Below are positions 8,817-17,813 of a DNA stretch of 64,000 nucleotides, in pieces; the first letter of the stretch is position 1, and each line of letters starts with the position of its first letter. Both the position numbers and the translations under genes were made by a program. Under the pieces are notes generated by a model. That model did no database searches. It was not told the DNA's origin and saw nothing but the letters and a program-made list of their open reading frames with translations. The DNA comes from Marinoscillum sp. MHG1-6 (GTDB lineage Bacteria; Bacteroidota; Bacteroidia; Cytophagales; Cyclobacteriaceae): positions 682,001-746,000 of the forward strand of contig NZ_JAMZMI010000001.1 of assembly GCF_024714475.1 (NCBI RefSeq), written 5' to 3'.

Positions 8817-9181
8817 AGAAATTTCTTTTTGGCACTTTTTTGATCACACTGCTTGCGCTGATCTGCAGCTATTTCTTAAATGATGTTGTTTTCAAGGGTA
8901 TTCTTCATCGGGAATTACCTGCAGCTATATTTTTCTTTTTTGGTCAGTCGCTGGTTGTTGCGTGGCTTTATAATCTCTCCGAAAAGGAGGGTTGGAAAAA
9001 TCCGATTTACACTTTGGCCGCGGTGACTTTTCGACTCCTTACAGCATTATTTTTTATCCTCGTTTTGTATGCAATGAAACCGGAGGATATTAAGTCCCTA
9101 ATGTTACAGTTTGTAATCCTCTACTTGGTTTATTTAATCTTTGAATTATTTGCCGTATTACCTAACTTGCGGCGGAATTGA
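8813..9181 (+). CDS. AtpI-like integral membrane protein of the ATP synthase operon
   Basis: 122 residues when started at the GTG at 8813, which overlaps the stop of atpZ; a longer frame to 8720 would lie inside atpZ. Four membrane helices are visible (for example FLFGTFLITLLALICSYF and FVILYLVYLIFELFAVL), as in the ATP synthase protein I / UncI family. I infer the role from position between atpZ and atpB and from the topology; the sequence itself is not strongly diagnostic. The stop TGA at 9179-9181 is 17 bases before the ATG of atpB. Confidence 0.7.
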   Translation: MKKFLFGTFLITLLALICSYFLNDVVFKGILHRELPAAIFFFFGQSLVVAWLYNLSEKEGWKNPIYTLAAVTFRLLTALFFILVLYAMKPEDIKSLMLQFVILYLVYLIFELFAVLPNLRRN

Positions 9182-9198
9182 GGAGACAACCAATTGTA

Positions 9199-10242
9199 AT
9201 GAAAAACAACAGAGGAATTCAAAATCCTAAGTTTTTGAACATCAGGAGTTTAATTATAGCAGTAGTTTTACTCTTGAGTACCCCTGCACTAGCGCTGAGT
9301 GGTGATGAAAGTGGTGAGAAGTTTAACCCGAGTGATATGATCAGTCACCACATTAGTGATGCTCACTCCTGGGAGATTTTTCATGGCCTGACTATCCACC
9401 TACCTGTGATTGTTTATTCAGGTGAAAAAGGGCTGGATGTTTTCTCTTCTTCAAATTTTTATGACGAGCATCATAATGTTGTGCCTTTTAATGGGTACGT
9501 AATGGAACACGAACACATTTCACTCGAAAATGGTGAGCATGTGTTAGATATTTCGATCACGAAAAATGTGCTGTTCCTTTTCATCAACTCGGGAATTCTC
9601 TTATTGATCTTTTTTGCTGTTGTGAGAGGATACAAGAGAAATGAAGGTCAGGCCCCAAGAGGAATCCAATCCTTTTTTGAGCCGATCATCATTTATGTGC
9701 GAGATGAGATTGTGAAGCCAAATATTGGTCCGAAATATGAAAAGTACCTTCCATTCTTGTTGACGTTATTTTTCTTCATCTGGTTTGGGAACTTGCTAGG
9801 TCTTTTACCTGCGGCGGCTAACCTTACAGGGAACATCGCGGTAACGTTGACACTGGCGGTGATAGTTCTGATCATCACATTGGCATCAGGAGGAAAATAT
9901 TACTGGTCACATATTTTTGACCCGCTTGGAAGCAGCATGCCCTGGATCGCTAAGATTCCTTTGTATATAATTCTATGGCCTATTGAGATCATAGGTATTT
10001 TTACAAAGCCATTTTCACTGATGATTCGACTTTTTGCGAACATCACTGCTGGGCACATTATTATCTTGAGTATTATCAGTTTGACATTTATAGCGCAAAG
10101 CATAGCGGTAGGCATAGGAGCAACATTGTTTGCTACGGTGATGAATATGCTTGAACTATTTGTGGCATTACTGCAGGCATATGTATTCACCCTTCTTTCG
10201 GCAATGTACTTCGGTCAGGCTGTAGAAGAACATCATCATTAA
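9199..10242 (+). CDS. atpB: ATP synthase F0 subunit a
   Basis: 347 residues from the ATG at 9199. An N-terminal hydrophobic segment looks like a signal peptide (SLIIAVVLLLSTPALALS), followed by a ~100-residue His-rich periplasmic region not found in E. coli subunit a but usual in this phylum. The C-terminal two thirds has the helices of subunit a, including the LMIRLFANITAGHI segment with the essential Arg that faces the c-ring Glu. The protein ends EEHHH. A TTG at 9178 overlapping the previous stop would add seven residues; the ATG is preferred because the hydrophobic signal then sits near the N-terminus. Confidence 0.97.
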   Translation: MKNNRGIQNPKFLNIRSLIIAVVLLLSTPALALSGDESGEKFNPSDMISHHISDAHSWEIFHGLTIHLPVIVYSGEKGLDVFSSSNFYDEHHNVVPFNGYVMEHEHISLENGEHVLDISITKNVLFLFINSGILLLIFFAVVRGYKRNEGQAPRGIQSFFEPIIIYVRDEIVKPNIGPKYEKYLPFLLTLFFFIWFGNLLGLLPAAANLTGNIAVTLTLAVIVLIITLASGGKYYWSHIFDPLGSSMPWIAKIPLYIILWPIEIIGIFTKPFSLMIRLFANITAGHIIILSIISLTFIAQSIAVGIGATLFATVMNMLELFVALLQAYVFTLLSAMYFGQAVEEHHH

Positions 10243-10265
10243 TTATAGCATTTTTAACCATATAA

Positions 10266-10475
<210 letters not shown>

Positions 10476-10556
10476 TCATTCAAATTACTTTAACCTGATC
10501 TTGTTAGCATTAGGCTTCAAGATCAGGTCTTTAACTTTTTACATTAATTAAGACAT

Positions 10557-11045
10557 ATGGTTACTCCAGAGATAGGATTAATAATTTGGCAAACCATCGT
10601 ATTCCTTATCGTATTCGGAATACTCGCTGCATTTGTATGGAAGCCAATCGTAAGTGCCCTAAAAACTCGTGAGAGCTTTATCGAAGATTCTCTTCAGGCT
10701 GCAGAAAATGCTAAAGCCGAAATGGAGCAGGTTAAAGCGGACAATGAGTATTTGCTTCAGGAAGCTCGTATCGAAAGAGATAAGATGTTGAAGGAAGCTG
10801 TAGGTGTGGCTAACCAAATTAAAGAGGATGCTAAAAAAGAAACATCCGTGATCACTGATAAAATGATTGCAGATGCAAAAGTTAGCATTGAAAGTGAGAA
10901 AAAGGCGGCACTTGCTGAAGTGAAAAGCCTGGTAGCTTCATTGTCTCTGGAAATTGCAGAGAAGGTTCTAAGAGAAAAGCTTGCTAGCGATAAGGCTCAA
11001 ACTGAACTAATTGATAAGTTCTTAAAGGAAGTAAAAGTAAACTAG
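10557..11045 (+). CDS. atpF: ATP synthase F0 subunit b
   Basis: 162 residues: one N-terminal membrane helix (IGLIIWQTIVFLIVFGILAAFVW) with the WKPI junction, then a long charged alpha helix (Ala/Glu/Lys rich, about 35-140) that forms the peripheral stalk dimer. It links F0 to F1 via subunit delta. The stop at 11043-11045 is one base before the ATG of atpH, so the two are coupled. Confidence 0.96.
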   Translation: MVTPEIGLIIWQTIVFLIVFGILAAFVWKPIVSALKTRESFIEDSLQAAENAKAEMEQVKADNEYLLQEARIERDKMLKEAVGVANQIKEDAKKETSVITDKMIADAKVSIESEKKAALAEVKSLVASLSLEIAEKVLREKLASDKAQTELIDKFLKEVKVN

Positions 11046-11046
11046 G

Positions 11047-11592
11047 ATGTCTACTACCAAAATAGCGATACGATACGCTAAGCCATTATTGGAGCTGGCA
11101 GAGGAGCAGGGCAAATTGGAAAATGTATTTTCGGACATCAATGGTTTTCTGGCGATATGTAAATCCAACAGGGATTTTATCTTAATGCTCAAAAGCCCGA
11201 TCATTCCTCACCTCAAAAAGGCTGATATCCTTGATAAGATTTTCAAGGGCAAAGTAACTGACCTGACGGCTTCTTTCCTTCAGATCATTGCGAGGAAGAA
11301 TAGAGAAAGTCTGTTGCCTGATATCGCATCTAAATTCATTCAGCTATATAACAACAAGAAAGGTATTCAGGAGGCTGTGGTAACAACCTCTGTAGCAATC
11401 GATGCTAAAACCAGAAAGGCGTTCGAAAAACTAATTGCAGATGTCACCGGGAAGAAACCTTCTATTGTCGAGAAGGTAGATCCGGAAATCATTGGTGGAT
11501 TCGTGGTCAAACTGGGTGATCAGCAGATCGACGATAGCATCAAAGGCAAATTGAAAGATTTAGAATTAAAGTTTCAAAAGGAAAAAGTATAA
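11047..11592 (+). CDS. atpH: ATP synthase F1 subunit delta
   Basis: 181 residues, usual length. The N-terminal helical domain (IAIRYAKPLLELAEEQGKLE) binds the top of subunit alpha and the C-terminal part (PEIIGGFVVKLGDQQIDDSIKGKL) contacts subunit b; both are typical of the OSCP/delta family. Encoded between atpF and atpA, the usual order. Confidence 0.96.
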   Translation: MSTTKIAIRYAKPLLELAEEQGKLENVFSDINGFLAICKSNRDFILMLKSPIIPHLKKADILDKIFKGKVTDLTASFLQIIARKNRESLLPDIASKFIQLYNNKKGIQEAVVTTSVAIDAKTRKAFEKLIADVTGKKPSIVEKVDPEIIGGFVVKLGDQQIDDSIKGKLKDLELKFQKEKV

Positions 11593-11627
11593 CTAATTCG
11601 CCCTTGTGGCACTAAACAATAAAAATT

Positions 11628-13208
11628 ATGGCAGACGTTCGACCAGATGAAGTGTCAGCGATTCTTAGAGAGCAACTTTCTAATCAAAAAACTGAAGCTG
11701 AACTAGAAGAAGTTGGAACCGTACTCCAGGTAGGGGACGGTGTGGCTCGTATCTACGGTCTTTCCAAAGCGCAAGCTGGTGAGTTGTTGGAATTTGAAAA
11801 CGGGCTTAGAGCACTTGTACTTAACCTTGAAGAAGACAACGTTGGAGCTGTACTTTTAGGTGATTCGTCTGAGGTAAAAGAGGGTGACACTGTTAAAAGA
11901 ACTGGCCAGATTGGATCGGTTAAAGTAGGTGATGGAATGTGTGGAAGGGTTGTTGACACGCTTGGAAACCCAATTGATGGTAAGGGAGCTATCGACGGTG
12001 AGCTATTCGAAATGCCAATCGAAAGAAAAGCCCCTGGAGTAATCTACAGAGAGCCGGTAAGTGAGCCACTTCAGACAGGTATCAAAGCGATTGACTCAAT
12101 GATTCCTGTTGGTAGAGGTCAGCGAGAGTTGATCATTGGTGACCGTCAGACTGGTAAAACCGCGGTTGCAATTGATACTATCATCAATCAAAAAGAATTT
12201 TATGACAGAGGAGAGCCTGTATACTGTATTTATGTTGCAGTAGGACAAAAGGCCTCAACTGTTGCAGGTATTGTTTCTGTTTTGGAAAAAGCAGGTGCAG
12301 ACAAATATACGGTGATCGTTAATGCTTCGGCTTCTGATCCTGCTCCTATGCAGTTCTTTGCTCCATTTACAGGTGCAGCCATCGGTGAGTACTTCCGTGA
12401 TACCGGACGTCCGGCTTTGGTTGTTTATGATGACCTTTCTAAGCAGGCGGTATCTTACCGTGAGGTTTCCCTTCTTCTAAGAAGACCTCCGGGGCGTGAG
12501 GCATATCCGGGAGACGTTTTCTACCTGCACTCAAGACTTCTTGAAAGAGCGGCGAAAATCATTAATAATGATGAGATCGCGGCTAATATGAATGACCTTC
12601 CAGAGTCATTGAAGGGAAAAGTAAAAGGTGGTGGATCATTGACAGCCCTTCCGATTATTGAGACTCAGGCCGGTGACGTTTCTGCTTATATCCCGACGAA
12701 CGTAATCTCCATTACGGATGGTCAGATATTCCTTGAAACTAACCTGTTCAATGCGGGTATCAGACCTGCTATTAACGTTGGGATCTCTGTATCTCGTGTT
12801 GGAGGTAATGCTCAGATTAAATCAATGAAGAAAGTGGCGGGTACGTTGAAGCTTGACCAGGCTCAGTTCCGTGAACTTGAGGCATTCGCAAAATTTGGTT
12901 CGGACCTTGACGCAGCGACAAAAAGAACAATTGATAGAGGTAGAAGAAATCAGGAAATACTTAAACAACCGCAATTCGCTCCTTCACCTGTTGAAGAGCA
13001 AGTAGCGATCATTTATGTTTCCACTAAAGGGTTTCTTGATAAGGTTCCTGAATCAAAAGTTAAAGAGTTCGAAAAGGAATTTATTACATCGCTTAAGGCT
13101 CAGCACGCAAATGTGTTAGCTGAATTAAAAGCAGGTAAATTAACGGACGAAGGTACCGGAACTTTGGCGACAGTAGCTAAAGATCTTGCATCTAGATACA
13201 ACGCATAA
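11628..13208 (+). CDS. atpA: ATP synthase F1 subunit alpha
   Basis: 526 residues. Contains the P-loop GDRQTGKTA near residue 170, the [17 protein letters not shown] lead-in, the alpha/beta signature [13 protein letters not shown] near 380, and the arginine-finger context SVSRVG. It holds the non-catalytic nucleotide sites of the F1 hexamer. The catalytic beta subunit (atpD) and epsilon (atpC) are not in this run. Codon choice is visibly more biased than in flanking genes, as expected for a highly expressed gene. Confidence 0.98.
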   Translation: MADVRPDEVSAILREQLSNQKTEAELEEVGTVLQVGDGVARIYGLSKAQAGELLEFENGLRALVLNLEEDNVGAVLLGDSSEVKEGDTVKRTGQIGSVKVGDGMCGRVVDTLGNPIDGKGAIDGELFEMPIERKAPGVIYREPVSEPLQTGIKAIDSMIPVGRGQRELIIGDRQTGKTAVAIDTIINQKEFYDRGEPVYCIYVAVGQKASTVAGIVSVLEKAGADKYTVIVNASASDPAPMQFFAPFTGAAIGEYFRDTGRPALVVYDDLSKQAVSYREVSLLLRRPPGREAYPGDVFYLHSRLLERAAKIINNDEIAANMNDLPESLKGKVKGGGSLTALPIIETQAGDVSAYIPTNVISITDGQIFLETNLFNAGIRPAINVGISVSRVGGNAQIKSMKKVAGTLKLDQAQFRELEAFAKFGSDLDAATKRTIDRGRRNQEILKQPQFAPSPVEEQVAIIYVSTKGFLDKVPESKVKEFEKEFITSLKAQHANVLAELKAGKLTDEGTGTLATVAKDLASRYNA

Positions 13209-13219
13209 TTTAAAGCGAA

Positions 13220-14113
13220 ATGGCAAACCTGAAGGAAGTAAAAGGAAGGATTCAGTCGGTTACCTCGACTCAACAGATCACCAAAGCCATGAAAATGGTG
13301 GCGGCGGCGAAGTTGAGGAGGGCTCAGGACAGAATTACCCAAATGCGACCTTATTCTCAGAAGCTCTCGAAAATTATCGGGAATGTTTCTGCCGGGGTAG
13401 ATACTTCGAGTATTGAGAATCCTTACGCTGAGGTAAGACCTGTCAACAAAGTTTTGTTGGTTGTGGTTACGTCAGATCGGGGCTTGTGTGGTGGATTCAA
13501 TAGTAGCATCTTTAAGCAGGTTCGTGCGGTTATCTCGGAAAAGTATGCAGATGTAGAAAGAGCAGGCAACCTGACGATTTTGCCTTTAGGTAAAAAGGCC
13601 AATGACTTCTACACCAAGCGTGGCTTTAACGTGATTGATGAGCATCACCTTATTTTCCATAATTTGGACTTTACACATTCTATGGAAGCTTCCGATGTAG
13701 CCATGAATGGCTTCATCAAAGGAGAATTTGATAAGGTGGAATTGATCTATAATGAGTTCAAAAACGTAGCAACTCAGATAGTTCAGGTAGAGCAGTTATT
13801 GCCAATTGAAGCAACTTCAGAGGGAGAGGAAGATTTGAGTACGTCGACTGACTATATCTATGAACCCTCTCAGGAATTTATTTTCTCTGAGATCATCCCA
13901 AAATCGTTGAAAGTCCAGTTTTATAAGGCTCTGCTTGAATCAAATGCGGCAGAACAAGGTGCAAGGATGACGGCCATGGATCAGGCAACTGATAATGCGG
14001 GTGAACTCTTGAAGGAACTTAAACTGACTTATAACAGAACACGTCAGGCAGCGATTACAAAAGAGATATTGGAGATCGTAGGTGGAGCAGAAGCACTTGC
14101 CCAGGGAGGATAA
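13220..14113 (+). CDS. atpG: ATP synthase F1 subunit gamma
   Basis: 297 residues. The N-terminal helix (NLKEVKGRIQSVTSTQQITKAMKMVAAAKLRRAQ) and the C-terminal helix (AEQGARMTAMDQATDNAGELLKEL) form the rotating coiled coil, and the middle Rossmann-like part has VVTSDRGLCGGFN. All are hallmark gamma segments. It is the last recognisable ATP synthase gene here; atpD/atpC are normally a separate locus in Bacteroidota. Confidence 0.97.
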   Translation: MANLKEVKGRIQSVTSTQQITKAMKMVAAAKLRRAQDRITQMRPYSQKLSKIIGNVSAGVDTSSIENPYAEVRPVNKVLLVVVTSDRGLCGGFNSSIFKQVRAVISEKYADVERAGNLTILPLGKKANDFYTKRGFNVIDEHHLIFHNLDFTHSMEASDVAMNGFIKGEFDKVELIYNEFKNVATQIVQVEQLLPIEATSEGEEDLSTSTDYIYEPSQEFIFSEIIPKSLKVQFYKALLESNAAEQGARMTAMDQATDNAGELLKELKLTYNRTRQAAITKEILEIVGGAEALAQGG

Positions 14114-14127
14114 TAATCCGACGCACT

Positions 14128-14934
14128 TTGATTTTTCGATACTATAAATACTTTAGATGGCTCTCATTGGACATTGTTCTGGGAGCCATTGTTTTTTTAG
14201 CATTTCTTGAAAAACACTATTCACAGGAGATACAATTAACGGTTTACTTTGCCCTGGCAGCGGCTGTATGGTTGATTTACACAGCGGATCATCTCATTGA
14301 TTCTGCTCAGGCAGAGGGATCACCAAGAAGACGGTTTCATCAGAAATATTATAAGGTCCTTATTTTCATTGGAGGATTAATTTTTATCCTGGCGATTTTG
14401 AATCTCCCATTTCTTCCAGGAGAAGTGCTTAGATCAGGTGCAGTACTCAGTGCATCTTGCATTAGTTACCTTCTACTGGTGTTTTTCTTTAAGAGACTTT
14501 GGGTTAAGGAGGTGCTGGTGGCTGTCGGCTACGCCATAGGTATTTTTTTGGCGCCTCTTTCCATGTTGAATCGACTTGATGCTTCGGATACGATGATGGT
14601 AGTTCAGCTCTTTATTATCGCGTTGATTAACCTTGTGATATTTTCTCGTTTTGACATTGAGGAGGATACGGGTCAGGGTTTTGGATCAATAGCTATAAGA
14701 ATTGGGCTGCGTAACACGGATACTTTGATAAAAGCATTGATACTGCTATCAGCAGTGCTCAGCGTTATTGGACTGAATTTGGGTCATGGCATCTTTTTTA
14801 TTCAGTTGAGCTACCTGATGATGACAGGTGTCTTGGCAATCGTTGACTATTGGCCTTCCTACTTCAACATTAACGAACGGTTCCGTCTCGTTGGTGATGC
14901 GGTTTTTTATGTTCCGGTAATTTTTCTCTGGTGA
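14128..14934 (+). CDS. Divergent UbiA-like prenyltransferase-fold membrane protein
   Basis: 268 residues with about seven to nine membrane helices. Two Asp motifs sit in cytoplasmic-loop positions: DHLID near residues 53-57 and a second DIEED near 175-179 followed by TGQGFGSIA. Spacing and context resemble the two DxxxD motifs of UbiA-superfamily prenyltransferases, which attach isoprenoid chains to aromatic or other acceptors with Mg2+ bound by these Asp. The sequence is divergent, so the acceptor cannot be named. The start is TTG at 14128; no ATG is possible before the first helix. The stop overlaps the GTG of a SAM methyltransferase (GTGA), so the two probably act in one pathway. Only 14 bases separate it from atpG. 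Confidence 0.55.
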   Translation: MIFRYYKYFRWLSLDIVLGAIVFLAFLEKHYSQEIQLTVYFALAAAVWLIYTADHLIDSAQAEGSPRRRFHQKYYKVLIFIGGLIFILAILNLPFLPGEVLRSGAVLSASCISYLLLVFFFKRLWVKEVLVAVGYAIGIFLAPLSMLNRLDASDTMMVVQLFIIALINLVIFSRFDIEEDTGQGFGSIAIRIGLRNTDTLIKALILLSAVLSVIGLNLGHGIFFIQLSYLMMTGVLAIVDYWPSYFNINERFRLVGDAVFYVPVIFLW

Positions 14935-15563
14935 GCAATTTCAATGGTGTTGCCTTCATTTATGATCGGCTTGCCCAATTCGTTTTTGGTCGGGAGTGGA
15001 AGGACATTCAAATGGCACCAGCTAAATCTATCAAATCTAATGCGCGTGTACTCATTGTTGGAGGCGGATCGGGAATGATACTAGAGAGGATTGAACCGGG
15101 ATGTCAGGTAGATTTTGTTGAGCTCTCTGATAAAATGCTCGAAAAAGCCCGAAGGAGAGTAACGAGTGCAACAGTGAAATATGTTCAGGGGGACTATTTG
15201 AACTGGTCACCTTCCGGTAAGTATGATGCTGTAGTGTTTCCCTTTTTTCTTGATTCGTTTAATGCTGAAAATCTGTCCTTGATTATTCAAAAGGCGAAAA
15301 ATGAATTACACCCGAAAGGGCAAATGCATATCGTTGATTTTAGAAAAGGAAACGTGGCACAACGCTTTTTGATCAAACTAATGTATTTGTTTTTTCGTGT
15401 TACAGCCAAATTGGAAGGTGATAAACTTCTGGACTTCGATAGTGTATTTACAGCACATGGTTTTCAGAAAACAAGGACTAGTGTGTTTTTAAACCAGTGG
15501 GTGTTCTATAGTGTTTATCAGCTCCCTGAGGACAGTATGCCTGTAATGCTTGCGGAAGATTAA
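14931..15563 (+). CDS. Class I SAM-dependent methyltransferase
   Basis: 210 residues. Motif I is VLIVGGGSGMILE near residue 39, the acidic residue after beta 2 is in VDFVELSDKMLEKA, and QGDYLNW and the DAVVFPFFLDSF strand follow. The layout resembles UbiE/MenG-like methyltransferases, though identity cannot be pinned down. GTG start at 14931 overlaps the stop of the UbiA-like gene, so it is likely co-translated, suggesting methylation of the product of that enzyme. The last four bases overlap those of a convergent gene. Confidence 0.75.
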   Translation: MSNFNGVAFIYDRLAQFVFGREWKDIQMAPAKSIKSNARVLIVGGGSGMILERIEPGCQVDFVELSDKMLEKARRRVTSATVKYVQGDYLNWSPSGKYDAVVFPFFLDSFNAENLSLIIQKAKNELHPKGQMHIVDFRKGNVAQRFLIKLMYLFFRVTAKLEGDKLLDFDSVFTAHGFQKTRTSVFLNQWVFYSVYQLPEDSMPVMLAED

Positions 15564-16744
15564 GTTATGCGAGTACAGACCACCATTTGAGGCTTATTGG
15601 ATTGGTCTCTGAATGCTAATACAAATTGCTCCCCACCATCTTTCAAGTTCAATTTCTTCTTGAGTTGTTCCGATGTAAGCGGATGATTCTTTGAGATCAC
15701 GTTGGCCTTTTGATTGGGAAATAATGTTTTAATGTTTCTCTTATTCACCTCTGATTGTACTTCGAATATCCGACCGGGAAAGGAAGGATTCAGATCTTCT
15801 GAAATATATAAATGGGTGTTGGGAGCGACCTTGTTGAGCTGGTAATGTGAGGCGATAGCTTTAAACGCTCCTGCCTTTCTGATCGAGGCATTAGGTTCGT
15901 AAATGTATTTCAGGAGGGGGGAATAAACGACTTCTGTGTCTTTCTCATTTTGATAATGGAATCGAAAAGATTCCATGCCACCTTTTTTGAGGTTAATGCA
16001 ATGTATTTCCGGTTCATATTCCATTTCAAAATCAAGCAGAAAGAGCACTTCCTTACATTCATTTTCCAGACTGACTACATGAACCTCCTTCACGAATTTC
16101 AATTGTTGAATGCCCAACTTAATATCAATCATCGGAGCGGCTTTGACCAGAACTTGTTGGGCCTTTTCTCTAAATGAATTCAACAGGCTTACCACATTGG
16201 GGCTGCAGTCTTCAAACAAGAAGACTTTTTTTTTGTCAGAATCCCTTCTAGCCGGATCTATAAAAAAGGAAGCTCTCCCTTCAAATCCACCTAAAAAATC
16301 TTCAGCACTTTGATTGGATGATTGAATAGAAGAATTGGTAAGTTTTGAGGCATTATACTTGAAAACCGAGGATAACCACGGGTCAATTTCAACATGGGTC
16401 GCCCGGTTGAAATTTTCACTCAATGTGATAAGATCTACTCCCATTCCACCGGTTAGATCGATAAGGTGCTGGCCCTGAAGAATGGTCTTTTTGTATAAGG
16501 CCGTTTGTTCCGAAGAAGACTGTTCTATGGAAAGAGGAGGAGGAAAGACCAATCCGGAAGTGGCATACCATGTAGGTAGCTTTTCCCTGGCTTTCCTCCT
16601 GCTTAATATTTGCTCTGCAGCTTCCCTGGCATCAATTGATTCCGGAGTTTTTCCGAGAATAAGATCATTGATGTCAACCTGTTCATTTTGGATAACAAAA
16701 TCCTGAAAAACAGGGTTGGTCAGCCGCTGAAGTTTTTCTGACAT
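15560..16744 (-). CDS. PG_1098-like SAM methyltransferase with THUMP-like C-terminus
   Basis: 394 residues. The middle region has a clear Rossmann methyltransferase: LIDLTGGMGVDLITLSEN near 93-110, then HVEIDPWLSSVFKYN, and the active-site-like FIDPARRDSDKKK (DPxR) near 168-180. This pattern is that of the Bacteroidota family typified by P. gingivalis PG_1098, with a C-terminal THUMP-like domain; the likely substrate is RNA, but it is not proven. Its ATG overlaps the asd stop (TAATG at 16742-16746), so it is co-transcribed with asd. Confidence 0.75.
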   Translation of the reverse strand: MSEKLQRLTNPVFQDFVIQNEQVDINDLILGKTPESIDAREAAEQILSRRKAREKLPTWYATSGLVFPPPLSIEQSSSEQTALYKKTILQGQHLIDLTGGMGVDLITLSENFNRATHVEIDPWLSSVFKYNASKLTNSSIQSSNQSAEDFLGGFEGRASFFIDPARRDSDKKKVFLFEDCSPNVVSLLNSFREKAQQVLVKAAPMIDIKLGIQQLKFVKEVHVVSLENECKEVLFLLDFEMEYEPEIHCINLKKGGMESFRFHYQNEKDTEVVYSPLLKYIYEPNASIRKAGAFKAIASHYQLNKVAPNTHLYISEDLNPSFPGRIFEVQSEVNKRNIKTLFPNQKANVISKNHPLTSEQLKKKLNLKDGGEQFVLAFRDQSNKPQMVVCTRIT

Positions 16745-17736
16745 TAGTACACCAAATGGTGCTCCATCAGGTATTGTGCAATCTGAACTGCGTTCGTAGC
16801 AGCACCTTTTCTAAGGTTATCGGCGACGATCCACATGTTTACGGTGTTTGCCTGAGACTCATCTCTTCTGATTCTGCCAATAAACACTTCATCCTTTCCA
16901 TGAGAATTCAATGGCATTGGATAAACATTGTTTGCGGGATCATCCTCTATGACCACACCGGGAACTTCGGCCATCAGATTGGTCAACTCCTTCAAGTCAA
17001 AATCTTTATGAAACTCAATGTTAACAGACTCAGAATGACCTCCCATAGTAGGGATACGTACACATGTTGAAGTTACTTCAATGCTATCGTCACCCATGAT
17101 CTTCTTCGTCTCATTGATCATTTTCATTTCCTCTTTGGTGTATCCATTAGGTTGGAACACGTCAATGTGAGGAAGTACGTTCATATCAATTTTGTATGGG
17201 TAAACCATGTCACCGTCGGTACCCGCACGTTCGTTCATCATTTGATCAACAGCTGCTTTACCAGTTCCGGTCACAGATTGATAAGTCGAAACGACAATTC
17301 TTTTGATGCCATACTTTGCGTGAAGAGGCTTCAAGGGCAATACCATTTGTATGGTAGAGCAGTTAGGATTGGCGATAATTCTATCATCAATTCTCAACAC
17401 GTCACCGTTAACCTCCGGTACAACCAGTTTCTTGGTTGGGTCCATTCTCCACGCAGATGAATTATCAACTACGATTGTTCCAGCTTCTGCAAATTTCGGA
17501 GCCCACTCTAATGAAGTGCCGCCACCAGCAGAAAATAAAGCGATATCAGGAGCCTGATCTACAGCTTCCTGCATACCGATCACTGTGTATTCCTTGCCCT
17601 TGTAACTAACCTTCTTACCTGCAGATCTAGCAGAGGCTACTAACAATAGTTCATCGAAGGGCACTTCTCGCTCTTCAAGGACTCTGAGGATCTCCTGTCC
17701 TACTAGTCCGGTTGCTCCAACAACAGCGATTTTCAT
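16744..17736 (-). CDS. asd: Aspartate-semialdehyde dehydrogenase
   Basis: 330 residues. Catalyses NADPH-dependent reduction of aspartyl phosphate to aspartate semialdehyde, the branch point to lysine/diaminopimelate, threonine and methionine. Seen: N-terminal GATGLVGQEILRVL nucleotide-binding motif, the active-site Cys in ANPNCSTIQM near residue 128, the STYQSVTGTG loop and the GGHSESV His near 240. Diaminopimelate supply links it loosely to the wall genes upstream, but it is not in their operon. Confidence 0.97.
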   Translation of the reverse strand: MKIAVVGATGLVGQEILRVLEEREVPFDELLLVASARSAGKKVSYKGKEYTVIGMQEAVDQAPDIALFSAGGGTSLEWAPKFAEAGTIVVDNSSAWRMDPTKKLVVPEVNGDVLRIDDRIIANPNCSTIQMVLPLKPLHAKYGIKRIVVSTYQSVTGTGKAAVDQMMNERAGTDGDMVYPYKIDMNVLPHIDVFQPNGYTKEEMKMINETKKIMGDDSIEVTSTCVRIPTMGGHSESVNIEFHKDFDLKELTNLMAEVPGVVIEDDPANNVYPMPLNSHGKDEVFIGRIRRDESQANTVNMWIVADNLRKGAATNAVQIAQYLMEHHLVY

Positions 17737-17813
17737 GATTTTGTTTTTTGTTTTAATTAACGTTGTGTGGAATAAGAATTCCAGCTATTAACGAACGGCG
17801 AATTTACTAAAGG

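Noticed and set aside
13208-14128. Missing atpD and atpC as a deletion from the ATP synthase operon
   Set aside because: In Bacteroidota these two genes are normally at another locus, so their absence here is ordinary.
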